A DNA stretch of 42,617 nt, taken from NCBI GenBank assembly GCA_964598395.1, contig CAZRBW010000023.1, positions 1 to 42,617 on the forward strand, read 5' to 3'. The translations under genes were made by a program, and so were the position numbers. The notes below the pieces were generated by a model. That model was not told the origin of the DNA. It made no database searches and saw only the letters and a list, made by a program, of their open reading frames with translations. Shown piece after piece: positions 8,129 through 16,976 of the stretch. This DNA is from CAXBDP01 sp964598395. Lineage in GTDB: Bacteria > Bacteroidota > Bacteroidia > Cytophagales > Cyclobacteriaceae. Each line of letters begins with the position of its first letter. The first letter of the stretch is position 1.

Positions 8129-9283
8129 ATGAAAGAGTGGGTACAAAAGAATTTAAAGGGTGATCCGGTGATTTGGGGGATAGTATTCGCGCTCTCAATT
8201 ATCAGCATATTGCTGGTTTACTCCGCCACTGGAACCCTTGCATTTAAGCGAATGGGAGGAAATACCGAGCATTATCTATTTAAACATTCCGCATTGGTAG
8301 GATTGAGCTTGATAGTAATGTGGGTAGCTCACAAAATTGACTATCGCTATTATTCCAAATTGGCACGGTTGAGCCTTTGGCTTTCTGTGCCACTTTTGGT
8401 GATTACTTGGCGCTATGGTCTCAATTTGAATGAGGCAAGCCGCTGGCTTACTATTCCAATTATCAACCAACCATTCCAGCCCTCCGATTTTGCGAAACTG
8501 GCTTTAATTGCTGGCTTAGCTAGCTATTTATCCAAGCGACAAGCGAATATCAGAGAAAATAAGGAAGCCTTTATTTACATCCTATTGTGGAGTGGAGCAA
8601 TCTGCGGTCTAATTGCATTAGCCAATTTAAGTACAGCGATACTTTTATTTTCCACCTGCATGTTGGTGATGTTTATTGGCCGAGTGCCAATGCGCTATTT
8701 AGGTATGATGATCCTTATCGGCGGACTAGCTGGTAGCCTTGCTTTAATGGTTGGCCAAAGAAAAGAAACTGCTATCAACAGAGTAAAGACTTTCCTTTAT
8801 TCTGAAGAAGTACCTTATCAAGCGCAACATTCATTTATCGCAATTGCAACTGGTGGTGTTACTGGCAAGGGGCCAGGCAAAAGCGAACAAAGAAACTTTT
8901 TACCTCATCCATATTCAGATTTTATCTTCTCCATTTTGGTAGAGGAGTATGGGATGATAGGAGCAGTATTCGTGGTATTCCTCTATTTGGCATTGCTCTA
9001 TCGAGGAATGCTCGCTGTGTCTAGAAGCAATAGAGCTTTTGGTGGTTTACTTTCCGCTGGGCTCACATTCGCACTAGTATTACAAGCGATGGTCAATATG
9101 GCTGTTGCCGTTGGTTTAGGGCCAATTACTGGACTTACCCTCCCGCTTGTCAGCATGGGTGGTACTTCATTATTATTTACAGGTTTGGCCTTGGGTATTA
9201 TCCTAAGTGTAAGTCGTGGCGATATTGAAGAAACTACTATGCAAATAGCTTCACCAAAACGCAAAAATTTAGCATTAGCATGA
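8129..9283 (+). CDS. ftsW: Septal peptidoglycan glycosyltransferase FtsW (SEDS family)
   Basis: A 384-residue SEDS polymerase with about ten hydrophobic segments. It polymerises lipid II at the septum together with the class B PBP encoded upstream. SEDS signatures are visible: NEASRWLTIP around 105, QPSDFAKLALI, a conserved loop HSFIAIATGGVTGKGPG (about 235-250) followed by FLPHPYSDFIFSILVEEYG, and GLTLPLVSMGGTS near 335. The ATG at 8129 lies 5 bp after the gap, so spacing to murD is unknown. The stop overlaps murG (ATGA). A CCTCCCGC word (9139) encodes Leu-Pro. Confidence 0.95.
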   Translation: MKEWVQKNLKGDPVIWGIVFALSIISILLVYSATGTLAFKRMGGNTEHYLFKHSALVGLSLIVMWVAHKIDYRYYSKLARLSLWLSVPLLVITWRYGLNLNEASRWLTIPIINQPFQPSDFAKLALIAGLASYLSKRQANIRENKEAFIYILLWSGAICGLIALANLSTAILLFSTCMLVMFIGRVPMRYLGMMILIGGLAGSLALMVGQRKETAINRVKTFLYSEEVPYQAQHSFIAIATGGVTGKGPGKSEQRNFLPHPYSDFIFSILVEEYGMIGAVFVVFLYLALLYRGMLAVSRSNRAFGGLLSAGLTFALVLQAMVNMAVAVGLGPITGLTLPLVSMGGTSLLFTGLALGIILSVSRGDIEETTMQIASPKRKNLALA

Positions 9284-10395
9284 GCCAAGCAAAATTACAT
9301 AGCGTCATAATAAGTGGTGGAGGCACAGGAGGTCATGTATTCCCTGCAATTGCCATAGCAAATGCACTAAAGGAGATTAACCCGGCCATCAATATTCTAT
9401 TTGTGGGCGCTCAAGGTAAGCTGGAAATGCAGAAAGTACCAGAAGCTGGCTATCCAATCAAAGGACTTTGGATTAGTGGCTTGCAGAGGAAATTGACCAT
9501 GAGCAATCTGCTTTTCCCTGTAAAGTTGATTTGGAGTTTGCTTAGTGCAAAATCGATTATAAGGAAATTCAAACCTCAAGTGGCCATTGGTGTGGGCGGT
9601 TATGCAAGCGGGCCATTATTAAGAGTTGCAGCTTCAGCTGGGATTCCTTGCCTATTGCAAGAGCAGAATTCCTATGCCGGACTTACCAATCGATTGCTAG
9701 CCAAAAAGGCCAAAACTATCTGTGTGGCTTATGAAGGCATGGAACAGTATTTTCCAGCAGATAAAATCGTGCTTACAGGCAATCCTGTACGGTCAGATAT
9801 TATGGCTTCGGGCAAAGATAAAGCGAAAGCAAGAACTCATTTTGGCCTTAAAGCAGACAAACCAACACTATTGATTTTGGGTGGAAGCCTTGGCGCTCGC
9901 TCTATCAACAATGCAATAGTTGAGCATTTGGAAACCTTAGCGGGTAGTCAGATTCAAGTAATCTGGCAAACGGGCAAATTGTACGAAACCGAAATGCTCC
10001 AACATGTAATTGATCATGGTGGGCCATTTAGCAATATTATTCCAACTGCTTTTATCAAAGAAATGAATATGGCTTATGCGGCTGCTGATGTCGTGATCTC
10101 ACGAGCTGGGGCATTGTCTATATCGGAACTGTGCATGGTAGGCAAGCCGGTAATTTTTGTGCCATCAGCAAATGTGGCAGAAGACCACCAAACCAAAAAT
10201 GCAATGGCTCTGATGGCGAAAAATGCAGCAAGAATGATAACCGATGCCGACGCGAAAGCTTCGCTTATTCCAGCTGCATTGGAATTGCTTATTGATGAGA
10301 CCGAGTGCAAGCGATTAGCAGAAAATATACAAGGCATGGCCAAGCCAAATGCCGCAAAAGAAATTGCAAACGAAATATTAAAACTAGCAAGTTGA
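9280..10395 (+). CDS. murG: Lipid II synthase MurG
   Basis: A 371-residue GT28 glycosyltransferase that adds GlcNAc to lipid I at the cytoplasmic face of the membrane. The N-terminal glycine loop SGGGTGGHVFPAIAIA is at about 11-26. GVGGYASGP follows near 105, then EQNSYAGLTNRLLA, LTGNPVR, GGSLGAR (about 204) and SRAGALSISEL near 275 for UDP-GlcNAc binding. The length is normal. Its TGA is part of a TTGA overlap with the proposed TTG start of murC. Confidence 0.96.
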   Translation: MSQAKLHSVIISGGGTGGHVFPAIAIANALKEINPAINILFVGAQGKLEMQKVPEAGYPIKGLWISGLQRKLTMSNLLFPVKLIWSLLSAKSIIRKFKPQVAIGVGGYASGPLLRVAASAGIPCLLQEQNSYAGLTNRLLAKKAKTICVAYEGMEQYFPADKIVLTGNPVRSDIMASGKDKAKARTHFGLKADKPTLLILGGSLGARSINNAIVEHLETLAGSQIQVIWQTGKLYETEMLQHVIDHGGPFSNIIPTAFIKEMNMAYAAADVVISRAGALSISELCMVGKPVIFVPSANVAEDHQTKNAMALMAKNAARMITDADAKASLIPAALELLIDETECKRLAENIQGMAKPNAAKEIANEILKLAS

Positions 10396-11795
10396 TATTC
10401 AATAAATACCATATAGTTTATTTCATTGGAGTGGGTGGCATCGGCATGAGCGCACTTGCCCGTTGGTTTATTTCCAATGGCAAGCGAGTGTATGGCTATG
10501 ATAAAACACCTTCGACAATTACTCAGAAATTAGAAACAGAAGGTATTGAAATAAGCTTTGAAGATTCGATAGAAGCCATTCCTGAAATGGTGAAATCGAA
10601 TAAAGAGCATGCTTTGGTGATATACACACCAGCAATTCCAAAAGCGCACAAAGGCATCAACTATTTGCGGGAGGAAGGATTTACGATTCTGAAAAGAGCG
10701 GAGGTTTTGGGCTTAATTACCAAGAGCCATCAAACAATTGCCGTAGCTGGTACCCATGGCAAAACCAGTACTTCTGGAATGATCGCCCATGCACTCTATC
10801 ATGCAGGTGTGAATGTGACAGGATTTATGGGTGGAATTATTCGGAATTACGAATCTAATTTTATTCAGAGCAAGAAAAATAGCTCCGATTCATTAATGGT
10901 AGTAGAGGCAGATGAGTTTGATCGTTCATTTCTTCAATTGGAGCCAAATATTGCCATAATCACTTCTGCAGATGCCGATCATTTGGATATCTATGGAGAC
11001 CGTGAGCAATTGGTGCAAGCCTATAGGGATTTCGGAATGAAGGTGCGGGAGGATGGATATTTGATATTGAATGCAGCGATAACTTCAACTATCAAGGAAG
11101 ACACAAATTTTCCTGCAACTATCATTACATACGGTATCGAAAAGGGCACATATCAAGCGAAAAAAGTACGTATCGAAAAGCATCGCTTTGTATTTGATTT
11201 GCTAGGGCCTGATTTAGATATTCAAGGTATTACACTCCAAATGCCAGGCTTTCACAATATTGAAAATGCCGTTGCAGCTATTATTTCGATGCATTTAAGA
11301 GGTGTTTCGGCTGAAAAAATCAAGAAAGGTATCGAGAGCTACAAAGGTGTTAAGCGCAGATTTGAAACGGTGTATGCTGGGCCAGATACTATTTATATCG
11401 ATGACTATGCTCACCATCCTGCGGAGATAGAAGCTTTTATCAAATCGGTGCGAGCAATGTACAAAGGCAAAAAAGTTACAGCCATTTTCCAACCGCATCT
11501 ATTCACTCGTACTAGAGATTTTGCTATTGGTTTTTCTAATAGCTTAAGCTTAGCCGATGAGGTGATTTTACTTCCAATTTATCCAGCTAGGGAAGAACCA
11601 ATTTCCGGAGTAAAATCAGAAATGCTGCTGGATGACATTAATGCAGACGATGTGCGCTTGGTGGAGAAAGACGACTTGATTGATGAATTGGGCACTCGTC
11701 GTTTAGAAATTCTTCTAACAATCGGAGCTGGCGATATCGACAGATTAGTGGAACCTATTGCTAAACATTTAAAATCCAGAACCTATGCGGATTAA
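10392..11795 (+). CDS. murC: UDP-N-acetylmuramate--L-alanine ligase MurC
   Basis: A Mur ligase that starts the stem peptide. I place the start at TTG 10392, giving 467 residues that begin just before the family-typical YFIGVGGIGMSALARWF. An in-frame ATG at 10305 would add 29 basic residues read from inside murG and would overlap it by 91 bp. The TTG makes the usual 4-bp overlap (TTGA) seen elsewhere in the operon. The ATP loop GTHGKTSTSG, the DADHLDIYGD region and DDYAHHPAEI are intact. Two GCGGGAGG words (10667, 11045) encode Arg-Glu. Confidence 0.93.
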   Translation: MIFNKYHIVYFIGVGGIGMSALARWFISNGKRVYGYDKTPSTITQKLETEGIEISFEDSIEAIPEMVKSNKEHALVIYTPAIPKAHKGINYLREEGFTILKRAEVLGLITKSHQTIAVAGTHGKTSTSGMIAHALYHAGVNVTGFMGGIIRNYESNFIQSKKNSSDSLMVVEADEFDRSFLQLEPNIAIITSADADHLDIYGDREQLVQAYRDFGMKVREDGYLILNAAITSTIKEDTNFPATIITYGIEKGTYQAKKVRIEKHRFVFDLLGPDLDIQGITLQMPGFHNIENAVAAIISMHLRGVSAEKIKKGIESYKGVKRRFETVYAGPDTIYIDDYAHHPAEIEAFIKSVRAMYKGKKVTAIFQPHLFTRTRDFAIGFSNSLSLADEVILLPIYPAREEPISGVKSEMLLDDINADDVRLVEKDDLIDELGTRRLEILLTIGAGDIDRLVEPIAKHLKSRTYAD

Positions 11796-12543
11796 AAAAT
11801 CGGTACGATATGGATTTACTTATGCTGTGGCAATTCTGATGCTTATCGGACTGATTGGTTTTGTGGAGCACAAGCAAACCTCCCGCACCATTACCAGTGT
11901 GGCTGTAGAGCTTGATCAGCCCAATGGGCAGTATTTCCTCGAGGAATCAGATATCCTTTCATTAATCACCGAAGGCGGTCATCTAGATTTCACAGGTATG
12001 AACATGTCTTCACTAGATCTACGTCTCCTTGAGGAAAAATTGAGAAGCAACCAATACACGGAAAATGTAGCAGCATTTATCGACCAAAGGGGAAACCTAA
12101 CGGTACGCTCAAGTCAGAAAGTGCCAATGGTTCGCTTTGTTGATGAAAAAGGAAATAATATGTATATGGATGAGTTTGGAAGGTTGCTTCCATTATCCGA
12201 AAAATATACTGCAAGGGTATTGATCCTTTCTGGGCAAAAGGCCTACGAAGCGATTAATGCGGATATGAACTCAGAAGACAAAATGCAATTGATGAGGCTG
12301 CTAGATTTCATCCATGCCGATAAATTTTTGAAGGCTCAGATTGCAGAAGTTGTGTGGGAAAAGGACGAAGTAATCCTATATCCACAGGTTGGAAATCAGG
12401 TAATCGAATTCGGTGACCTGAGCAAAATAGAAGAAAAGTTTAAGAAACTGATGATCTTCTATAAGCGGATTTTGCCCTCACAGGGGTGGAACCGATACGC
12501 AAGAGTAAACTTAAACTATGAGAACCAGATCGTTTGTGAATAA
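11785..12543 (+). CDS. ftsQ: Cell division protein FtsQ
   Basis: A 252-residue bitopic membrane protein. A short basic N-terminus is followed by one membrane segment (about 9-27) and then a POTRA-like region (about 36-110) and an FtsQ domain. FtsQ joins FtsL/FtsB-type partners in the divisome. Conservation is low, and the assignment relies on topology plus its place between murC and ftsA. It starts 11 bp inside the end of murC. A CCTCCCGC word at 11879-11886 lies just after the membrane segment. Confidence 0.88.
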   Translation: MRIKKSVRYGFTYAVAILMLIGLIGFVEHKQTSRTITSVAVELDQPNGQYFLEESDILSLITEGGHLDFTGMNMSSLDLRLLEEKLRSNQYTENVAAFIDQRGNLTVRSSQKVPMVRFVDEKGNNMYMDEFGRLLPLSEKYTARVLILSGQKAYEAINADMNSEDKMQLMRLLDFIHADKFLKAQIAEVVWEKDEVILYPQVGNQVIEFGDLSKIEEKFKKLMIFYKRILPSQGWNRYARVNLNYENQIVCE

Positions 12544-12553
12544 TAACTCAGCT

Positions 12554-13855
12554 ATGTCAAACCAAGAAATTATTGTCGGACTCGACATTGGCACCACCAA
12601 AATATGTGCAATAGTGGGGTGCAAAAATGAATATGGTAAACTCGAAGTATTGGGAATGGGTAAAGCCGTTTCCGATGGCGTAAATCGAGGTATTGTTACC
12701 AATATTGATAAAACTGTAAGGGCTATTCAAAAAGCTGTAACCGAAGCAGAAGCACAATCGGGCATTGAAATAAATGTGGTGAATGTGGGGATTGCTGGCC
12801 AGCATATCAAGAGTAGCATCTACCATGGTAGCATCACCAGAAATTCCAATGAGGATGAAATCAGTATCGAGGATGTAAATCGTCTTACTGAGGACATGTA
12901 TCGGATTGTAACACCGCCAGGTAGTCAGATCATCCATGTGATGCCGCAAGACTACATTGTGGATTACGAAGATGGTATTATGGATCCTGTGGGAATGACT
13001 GGGGTACGTTTGGAAGCAGATTTTCACATAATTACTGCCCAAACCAATGCAATCAACAATATCAACAAATGCGTGAAGCGCGCAGGTCTCAAAATCCAAA
13101 ACCTGATTTTGGAGCCTCTTGCTTCTTCTCTTGCCGTGCTGAGCGACCAAGAAAAGGAAGCGGGTGTTTGCTTGGTAGATATTGGTGGTGGCACTACGGA
13201 TATTGCCATTTTCCACGATAATATCATTCGACATACAGCAGTGATTCCATTCGGCGGCAATATCGTGACAAGCGATATCAAGCAAGGATGCATGGTACTG
13301 GAAAATCAAGCAGAACTGCTAAAAGTGAAGTTTGGGAAAGCGATTGCTGAGGAAGCTAGCCTAAACGAAGTAGTGTCTATTCCGGGAATGCACAATCGCC
13401 CACCAAAGGAAATCTCAATCAAAAATTTGGCGCATATTATTGAAGCACGCATGCAAGAGATTATCGAGCATGTGCATAATGAAATCATTACATCTGGCTA
13501 TGTGAAAAAACTAGCGGGAGGAATTGTAGTAACTGGTGGTGGTTCTCAATTGCAAGGTGTAAAGCAGTTGTTCGAGTTCATGACTGGCATGGATACCCGC
13601 GTTGGTCATCCAAATGAGCACATGGGCAAAGGCAAAGTAGATGAGGTGAAAAGCCCAATGTATGCTACTTCGGTAGGATTAGTGTTGAGCGGATTCAAAG
13701 CATTAGACGAGCGTAACCCAATTTGGGGGTCAAATCCAAATGGAATGAATCGCCCAGTAGCCAAACCTGTGAAAAAGGAGAACTACTTCTCAAGATTGAT
13801 CAATAAGACCAAAAGCATTTTGATTGATGACTTTGAGGATGAAAGAGATTACTAG
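12554..13855 (+). CDS. ftsA: Cell division protein FtsA
   Basis: An actin-like ATPase that tethers FtsZ to the membrane. I choose ATG 12554 (MSNQEIIVGLDIGTTKI), giving 433 residues. The in-frame ATG at 12518 lies inside ftsQ and would add 12 residues unlike the family. Phosphate 1 (GLDIGTTKICAIVG), the SHS2/1C insert and phosphate 2 (CLVDIGGGTTDIAIF) are present, as is the adenosine motif GGIVVTGGGSQLQGV. The C-terminal segment NYFSRLINKTKSILI could be the amphipathic membrane-targeting helix. A GCGGGAGG word (13514) encodes Ala-Gly-Gly of the adenosine motif. Confidence 0.95.
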   Translation: MSNQEIIVGLDIGTTKICAIVGCKNEYGKLEVLGMGKAVSDGVNRGIVTNIDKTVRAIQKAVTEAEAQSGIEINVVNVGIAGQHIKSSIYHGSITRNSNEDEISIEDVNRLTEDMYRIVTPPGSQIIHVMPQDYIVDYEDGIMDPVGMTGVRLEADFHIITAQTNAINNINKCVKRAGLKIQNLILEPLASSLAVLSDQEKEAGVCLVDIGGGTTDIAIFHDNIIRHTAVIPFGGNIVTSDIKQGCMVLENQAELLKVKFGKAIAEEASLNEVVSIPGMHNRPPKEISIKNLAHIIEARMQEIIEHVHNEIITSGYVKKLAGGIVVTGGGSQLQGVKQLFEFMTGMDTRVGHPNEHMGKGKVDEVKSPMYATSVGLVLSGFKALDERNPIWGSNPNGMNRPVAKPVKKENYFSRLINKTKSILIDDFEDERDY

Positions 13856-13899
13856 AATAAGGAACCCATTTTATAAAAATATATAAACAACCATTTGTC

Positions 13900-15477
13900 A
13901 TGGAAGATACCTATAAGTTTGAATTACCAAAGCACCACAAATCTATCATCAAGGTGATAGGCGTGGGAGGAGGTGGCAGCAACGCTGTCAACCACATGTA
14001 CAATCAGGGAATCAAGGACGTAGAGTTTGTAGTCGTAAACACCGACATGCAGGCACTTCGCTTTTCACCTGTGCCCAACAAATTACAAATTGGGACTAGC
14101 CTCACAGAGGGTCTAGGCGCTGGAGCGAATCCTGAAAAGGGTCGTCAAGCAGCGTTAGAAAGTAAGGAAGATGTTCGCGATATGTTGAGCGATGATACCA
14201 AAATGGTATTTATCACCGCAGGCATGGGTGGTGGTACTGGCACTGGTGCTGCGCCTGTGATCGCCAAAATTGCCAAGGACATGGACATCCTCACAGTAGG
14301 GATTGTAACTGCTCCTTTCTCTTTTGAAGGCAAGCGCAAAATCCAACAAGCCTACGATGGTATCCGCGAGCTGAAGGAAAGCTGTGATACCGTGTTGGTG
14401 ATCCTCAATGATAAATTGAGAGATATTTACGGTAACTTATCCATCACCACTGCATTTGCGCAAGCGGACAATGTATTGCTTACCGCGGCTAAAGGAATTG
14501 CCGAAATCATCACAGTAATTGGCTATATCAACGTCGATTTTGAAGATGTGAAAACGGTAATGAAAAATGCTGGTGCCGCAGTAATGGGCTCAGCTACGAC
14601 TGCTGGTGAAGGACGTTCACTCAAGGCTGCTGAGCAAGCGATTACTTCTCCATTGCTTAATAGCATTGATATCCTTGGTGCAAGAAAGATTTTACTTTCT
14701 ATCATCTCAGGTGAGCAAGCAGAGTTGCAAATGGATGAGCTAACAGAAATTTCTGAATACATCCAGTCCAAAGCAGGAGATGAAGCTGAGGTAATTTTCG
14801 GCCACGGTATTGATACTGAACTAGGCGAAAGTATCCGAGTTACGGTAATTGCTACTGGATTCGATCAAGGCGAAGTGAAAGGTAAAACTGAGCTAGAAGC
14901 AAGAGTAATTGATTTAGAAAGCGGCAGAGTAAAGCCGAAAAATCAAATTCCATTGTTTCCAGAAAAGAAAGTTGAACAAAAGCCAACAGGTTACACACCA
15001 ATAACTAACCCAACTATTGGAATGAGACCTGCTGCTCAAAGCTCACCGTTTACTACCAAACAAGCTAGGCCAATTGAGCAACCGAAGCCTGTAGAGAAGC
15101 GGGAGGAAAGCTTTGCCAATAACGCACTTAGCGAATTGAATGGCTATGAAATTGAAGATAAAACTCCTTCTAAAGCTGTGGAGCAGCCAACAGCTGAGAC
15201 AGCTCCAAAAGCCAAGCCAGCAGATTCATTGGATGAAAAACGCAAGCAATTAATCGAAGCGGCAAAGGAAAGAATTAACAGATTGAATGGGTTGAAAAGC
15301 TCTAGCATGAATCAGGATGAGTTCAAAGAAAAATTGGATACACCTGCTTATATGCGTAAGAAGGTAGCTTTACAAGAAGTAACTCCTTCAAGGGAAAAGA
15401 ATATCAGCAGATTTCAATTGAATGAAGACAGTCAGATACTCGGCAACAACCGTTTTCTGCATGACAATGTGGATTAG
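13900..15477 (+). CDS. ftsZ: Cell division protein FtsZ with a long C-terminal linker
   Basis: A 525-residue tubulin-like GTPase that forms the Z ring. The tubulin signature GGGTGTG is at 110-116, the GVGGGGSNAV nucleotide loop is near 22-31, and the T7-loop region NVDFEDVKTVM is about 208-218. The globular core ends near 320. The next ~200 residues are Pro/Lys/Glu/Gln-rich and low in complexity, an unstructured linker, ending in NNRFLHDNVD, a tail typical of Bacteroidota FtsZ as I recall it. Forty-four bp separate it from ftsA. It overlaps the convergent reductase by 4 bp. A GCGGGAGG word (15099) lies in the linker. Confidence 0.97.
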   Translation: MEDTYKFELPKHHKSIIKVIGVGGGGSNAVNHMYNQGIKDVEFVVVNTDMQALRFSPVPNKLQIGTSLTEGLGAGANPEKGRQAALESKEDVRDMLSDDTKMVFITAGMGGGTGTGAAPVIAKIAKDMDILTVGIVTAPFSFEGKRKIQQAYDGIRELKESCDTVLVILNDKLRDIYGNLSITTAFAQADNVLLTAAKGIAEIITVIGYINVDFEDVKTVMKNAGAAVMGSATTAGEGRSLKAAEQAITSPLLNSIDILGARKILLSIISGEQAELQMDELTEISEYIQSKAGDEAEVIFGHGIDTELGESIRVTVIATGFDQGEVKGKTELEARVIDLESGRVKPKNQIPLFPEKKVEQKPTGYTPITNPTIGMRPAAQSSPFTTKQARPIEQPKPVEKREESFANNALSELNGYEIEDKTPSKAVEQPTAETAPKAKPADSLDEKRKQLIEAAKERINRLNGLKSSSMNQDEFKEKLDTPAYMRKKVALQEVTPSREKNISRFQLNEDSQILGNNRFLHDNVD

Positions 15478-15998
15478 AGCTTAATAAGCTCGTCCATCTG
15501 AACTTCCAGAAACCGCTGATATATCGGATTCTGAAGTGTATCCTCTGACAAATGGGAAGCTATCTGGGCTAGACGTGGCTTTGTCGCCAATACGTTCATG
15601 CCCAGATAGTTTAATATATCAGTAAGATGGCTCAAAGCCAAGCTGGCACCTTGTACACCGGTGGACACCCCCACCAAAGCTGCCCACTTACCTGCCAAAG
15701 GACTTGGGTAGGGCAATCCGTCAAAAAATGTCTTTAATACACCAGGAAAGGAATTGTTATATTCAGGTATTACAAATACCATTTTATCAGCTCCTCTCAA
15801 TCGCTCTACAAATACATTGAAGGCTTGGTTTTTACCTGTGTTCTCATACAAAGCCGAAAATGCAAAGTCTTCTGGTAACTCCTCCATACTAAGGATTTCC
15901 GCATCCTCCCGCCTTTCATTCAACATGCGCTGATATATTCTCGCTATTGTTTCAGATTTAGAGTTCTTCCTGTTGGTGCCAATTACGATTTTTATCAT
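15474..15998 (-). CDS. NAD(P)H-dependent FMN reductase family protein
   Basis: A 174-residue flavodoxin-like protein. The N-terminal phosphate loop GTNRKNSKSETIA (about 7-19) binds FMN, and PEYNNSFPGVLKTFFDG (about 97-113) is the diagnostic motif of the NADPH-dependent FMN reductase/azoreductase family. Such enzymes reduce FMN, quinones, azo dyes or chromate, and the physiological substrate cannot be told from sequence. It converges on ftsZ with stop codons sharing 4 bp and diverges from the nucleoside phosphorylase. A good -33/-7 pair sits directly before the ATG, which predicts a nearly leaderless mRNA. Confidence 0.87.
   Translation of the reverse strand: MIKIVIGTNRKNSKSETIARIYQRMLNERREDAEILSMEELPEDFAFSALYENTGKNQAFNVFVERLRGADKMVFVIPEYNNSFPGVLKTFFDGLPYPSPLAGKWAALVGVSTGVQGASLALSHLTDILNYLGMNVLATKPRLAQIASHLSEDTLQNPIYQRFLEVQMDELIKL
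15477..15491. terminator. Weak hairpin at the ftsZ/reductase convergent stops
   Basis: A perfect inverted repeat GAGCTTA-A-TAAGCTC covers the end of both genes. The stem is about 6 bp with a 3-nt loop, and neither strand has a U-tract, so intrinsic termination is doubtful. It could act as an RNA 3'-end stabiliser or mean nothing. Confidence 0.25.
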
Positions 15999-16003
15999 GA
16001 ATG

Positions 16004-16035
16004 CAAATGTATATTAAGATGTGAAAACCATCAAA
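16004..16035 (-). promoter_or_regulatory. Promoter of the FMN reductase gene (minus strand)
   Basis: Read on the minus strand: TTTG (16035-16032), 20 nt spacer, TACATTTG (16011-16004). This matches the Bacteroidota -33/-7 consensus. The -7 box ends 5 nt before the ATG at 15998, so the transcript would have almost no leader. Confidence 0.6.
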
Positions 16036-16085
16036 GTATGTGAATGGTTTACAATTAGCAATTGAAATTTGACCTTCCAGATGAC

Positions 16086-16103
16086 ATGGATTTCTAAATC
16101 CAT
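16086..16103. promoter_or_regulatory. Perfect inverted repeat, possible operator
   Basis: ATGGATTT-CT-AAATCCAT, 8-bp arms with a 2-bp centre, lies in the 150-bp divergent region between the reductase and the nucleoside phosphorylase, 46 bp before the latter's start. The size and symmetry suit a dimeric repressor site. No bound protein is known. Confidence 0.35.
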
Positions 16104-16148
16104 ATTTTCAAGCTCATAATTCCGTAACTTTAACCAAAATTAACAGCA

Positions 16149-16967
16149 GTGAAATACATAGATCAAGTAAAAGAAACGACTGAATTTTTAAGAAATCGTA
16201 TTCAAACTATTCCAGAAACGGGCATCATCCTAGGAACTGGTTTGGGTGCATTAGCAAAAGAAATAGAAGTTGAAATTTCATTTCCTTATACTGAAATCCC
16301 ACATTTCCCGGTTTCGACTGTAGAAAGTCATAGCGGGAGGTTGCTATTCGGCAAGCTAGAAGGTAAGCCTGTAGTAGCCATGCAGGGGCGTTTTCATTAT
16401 TACGAAGGCTATAATATGAAGCAGGTTACTTTTCCTGTTCGAGTAATGAAGTTTCTTGGAGTGAAGCGACTAATGGTAAGTAATGCCAGTGGAGGTTTAA
16501 ATCCAGATTATAAAATTAGTGATTTGATGTTTATCAACGATCAAATCGATCTGTTTCCAGAAAGCCCACTTACTGGAGCAAATGACAGTGAATTTGGGCC
16601 ACGCTTTCCGGATATGAGCGAGGTGTACGATAAGGGAATGATTGCCGAAGCACATAAGATTGCGAAAGAGCATAATATACCAGTGCAAGAGGGAGTTTAC
16701 ATAGGAGTGAAAGGGCCTAATCTAGAAACACCAGCCGAATATAAATACTTGAGGATTATAGGTGGTGATGCTGTAGGAATGAGTACCGTGCCGGAAGTTA
16801 CTGTAGCGTGCCAAATGGGAATGCCAGTATTTGCAATTTCTGCTATTACCGATTTGGGCGTAGAAGGAAAAATCAAAAAAGTATCCTTGGAAGATGTAAT
16901 CGGTGCGGCAAATAAAGCTGAACCAGGCATGACAAAAATTATTCGCGAATTAATCGCTAGACTTTAA
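16149..16967 (+). CDS. Purine nucleoside phosphorylase
   Basis: A 272-residue enzyme that splits purine (deoxy)nucleosides with phosphate for base salvage. It is of the trimeric PNP/MTAP (family 2) type. The phosphate loop IILGTGLGALAKEI is about 25-38, VESHSGRLLFG follows, then MQGRFHYYEGY, the purine-site segment GVKGPNLETPAEY and GMSTVPEV. The start is GTG at 16149, because no ATG lies upstream of the conserved N-terminus. A GCGGGAGG word at 16333 encodes Ser-Gly-Arg in the SHSGR motif. The SDR gene follows after 9 bp. Confidence 0.93.
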   Translation: MKYIDQVKETTEFLRNRIQTIPETGIILGTGLGALAKEIEVEISFPYTEIPHFPVSTVESHSGRLLFGKLEGKPVVAMQGRFHYYEGYNMKQVTFPVRVMKFLGVKRLMVSNASGGLNPDYKISDLMFINDQIDLFPESPLTGANDSEFGPRFPDMSEVYDKGMIAEAHKIAKEHNIPVQEGVYIGVKGPNLETPAEYKYLRIIGGDAVGMSTVPEVTVACQMGMPVFAISAITDLGVEGKIKKVSLEDVIGAANKAEPGMTKIIRELIARL

Positions 16968-16976
16968 AAGACTATT

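Noticed and set aside
10305..10391. Upstream ATG start for murC
   Set aside because: It overlaps murG by 91 bp and adds residues that do not resemble the MurC N-terminus.
12557..13309. 250-residue minus-strand open frame opposite ftsA
   Set aside because: It lies fully within the strongly conserved ftsA. The translation is rich in His, Cys and Ile without any recognisable domain, as expected of a shadow frame.
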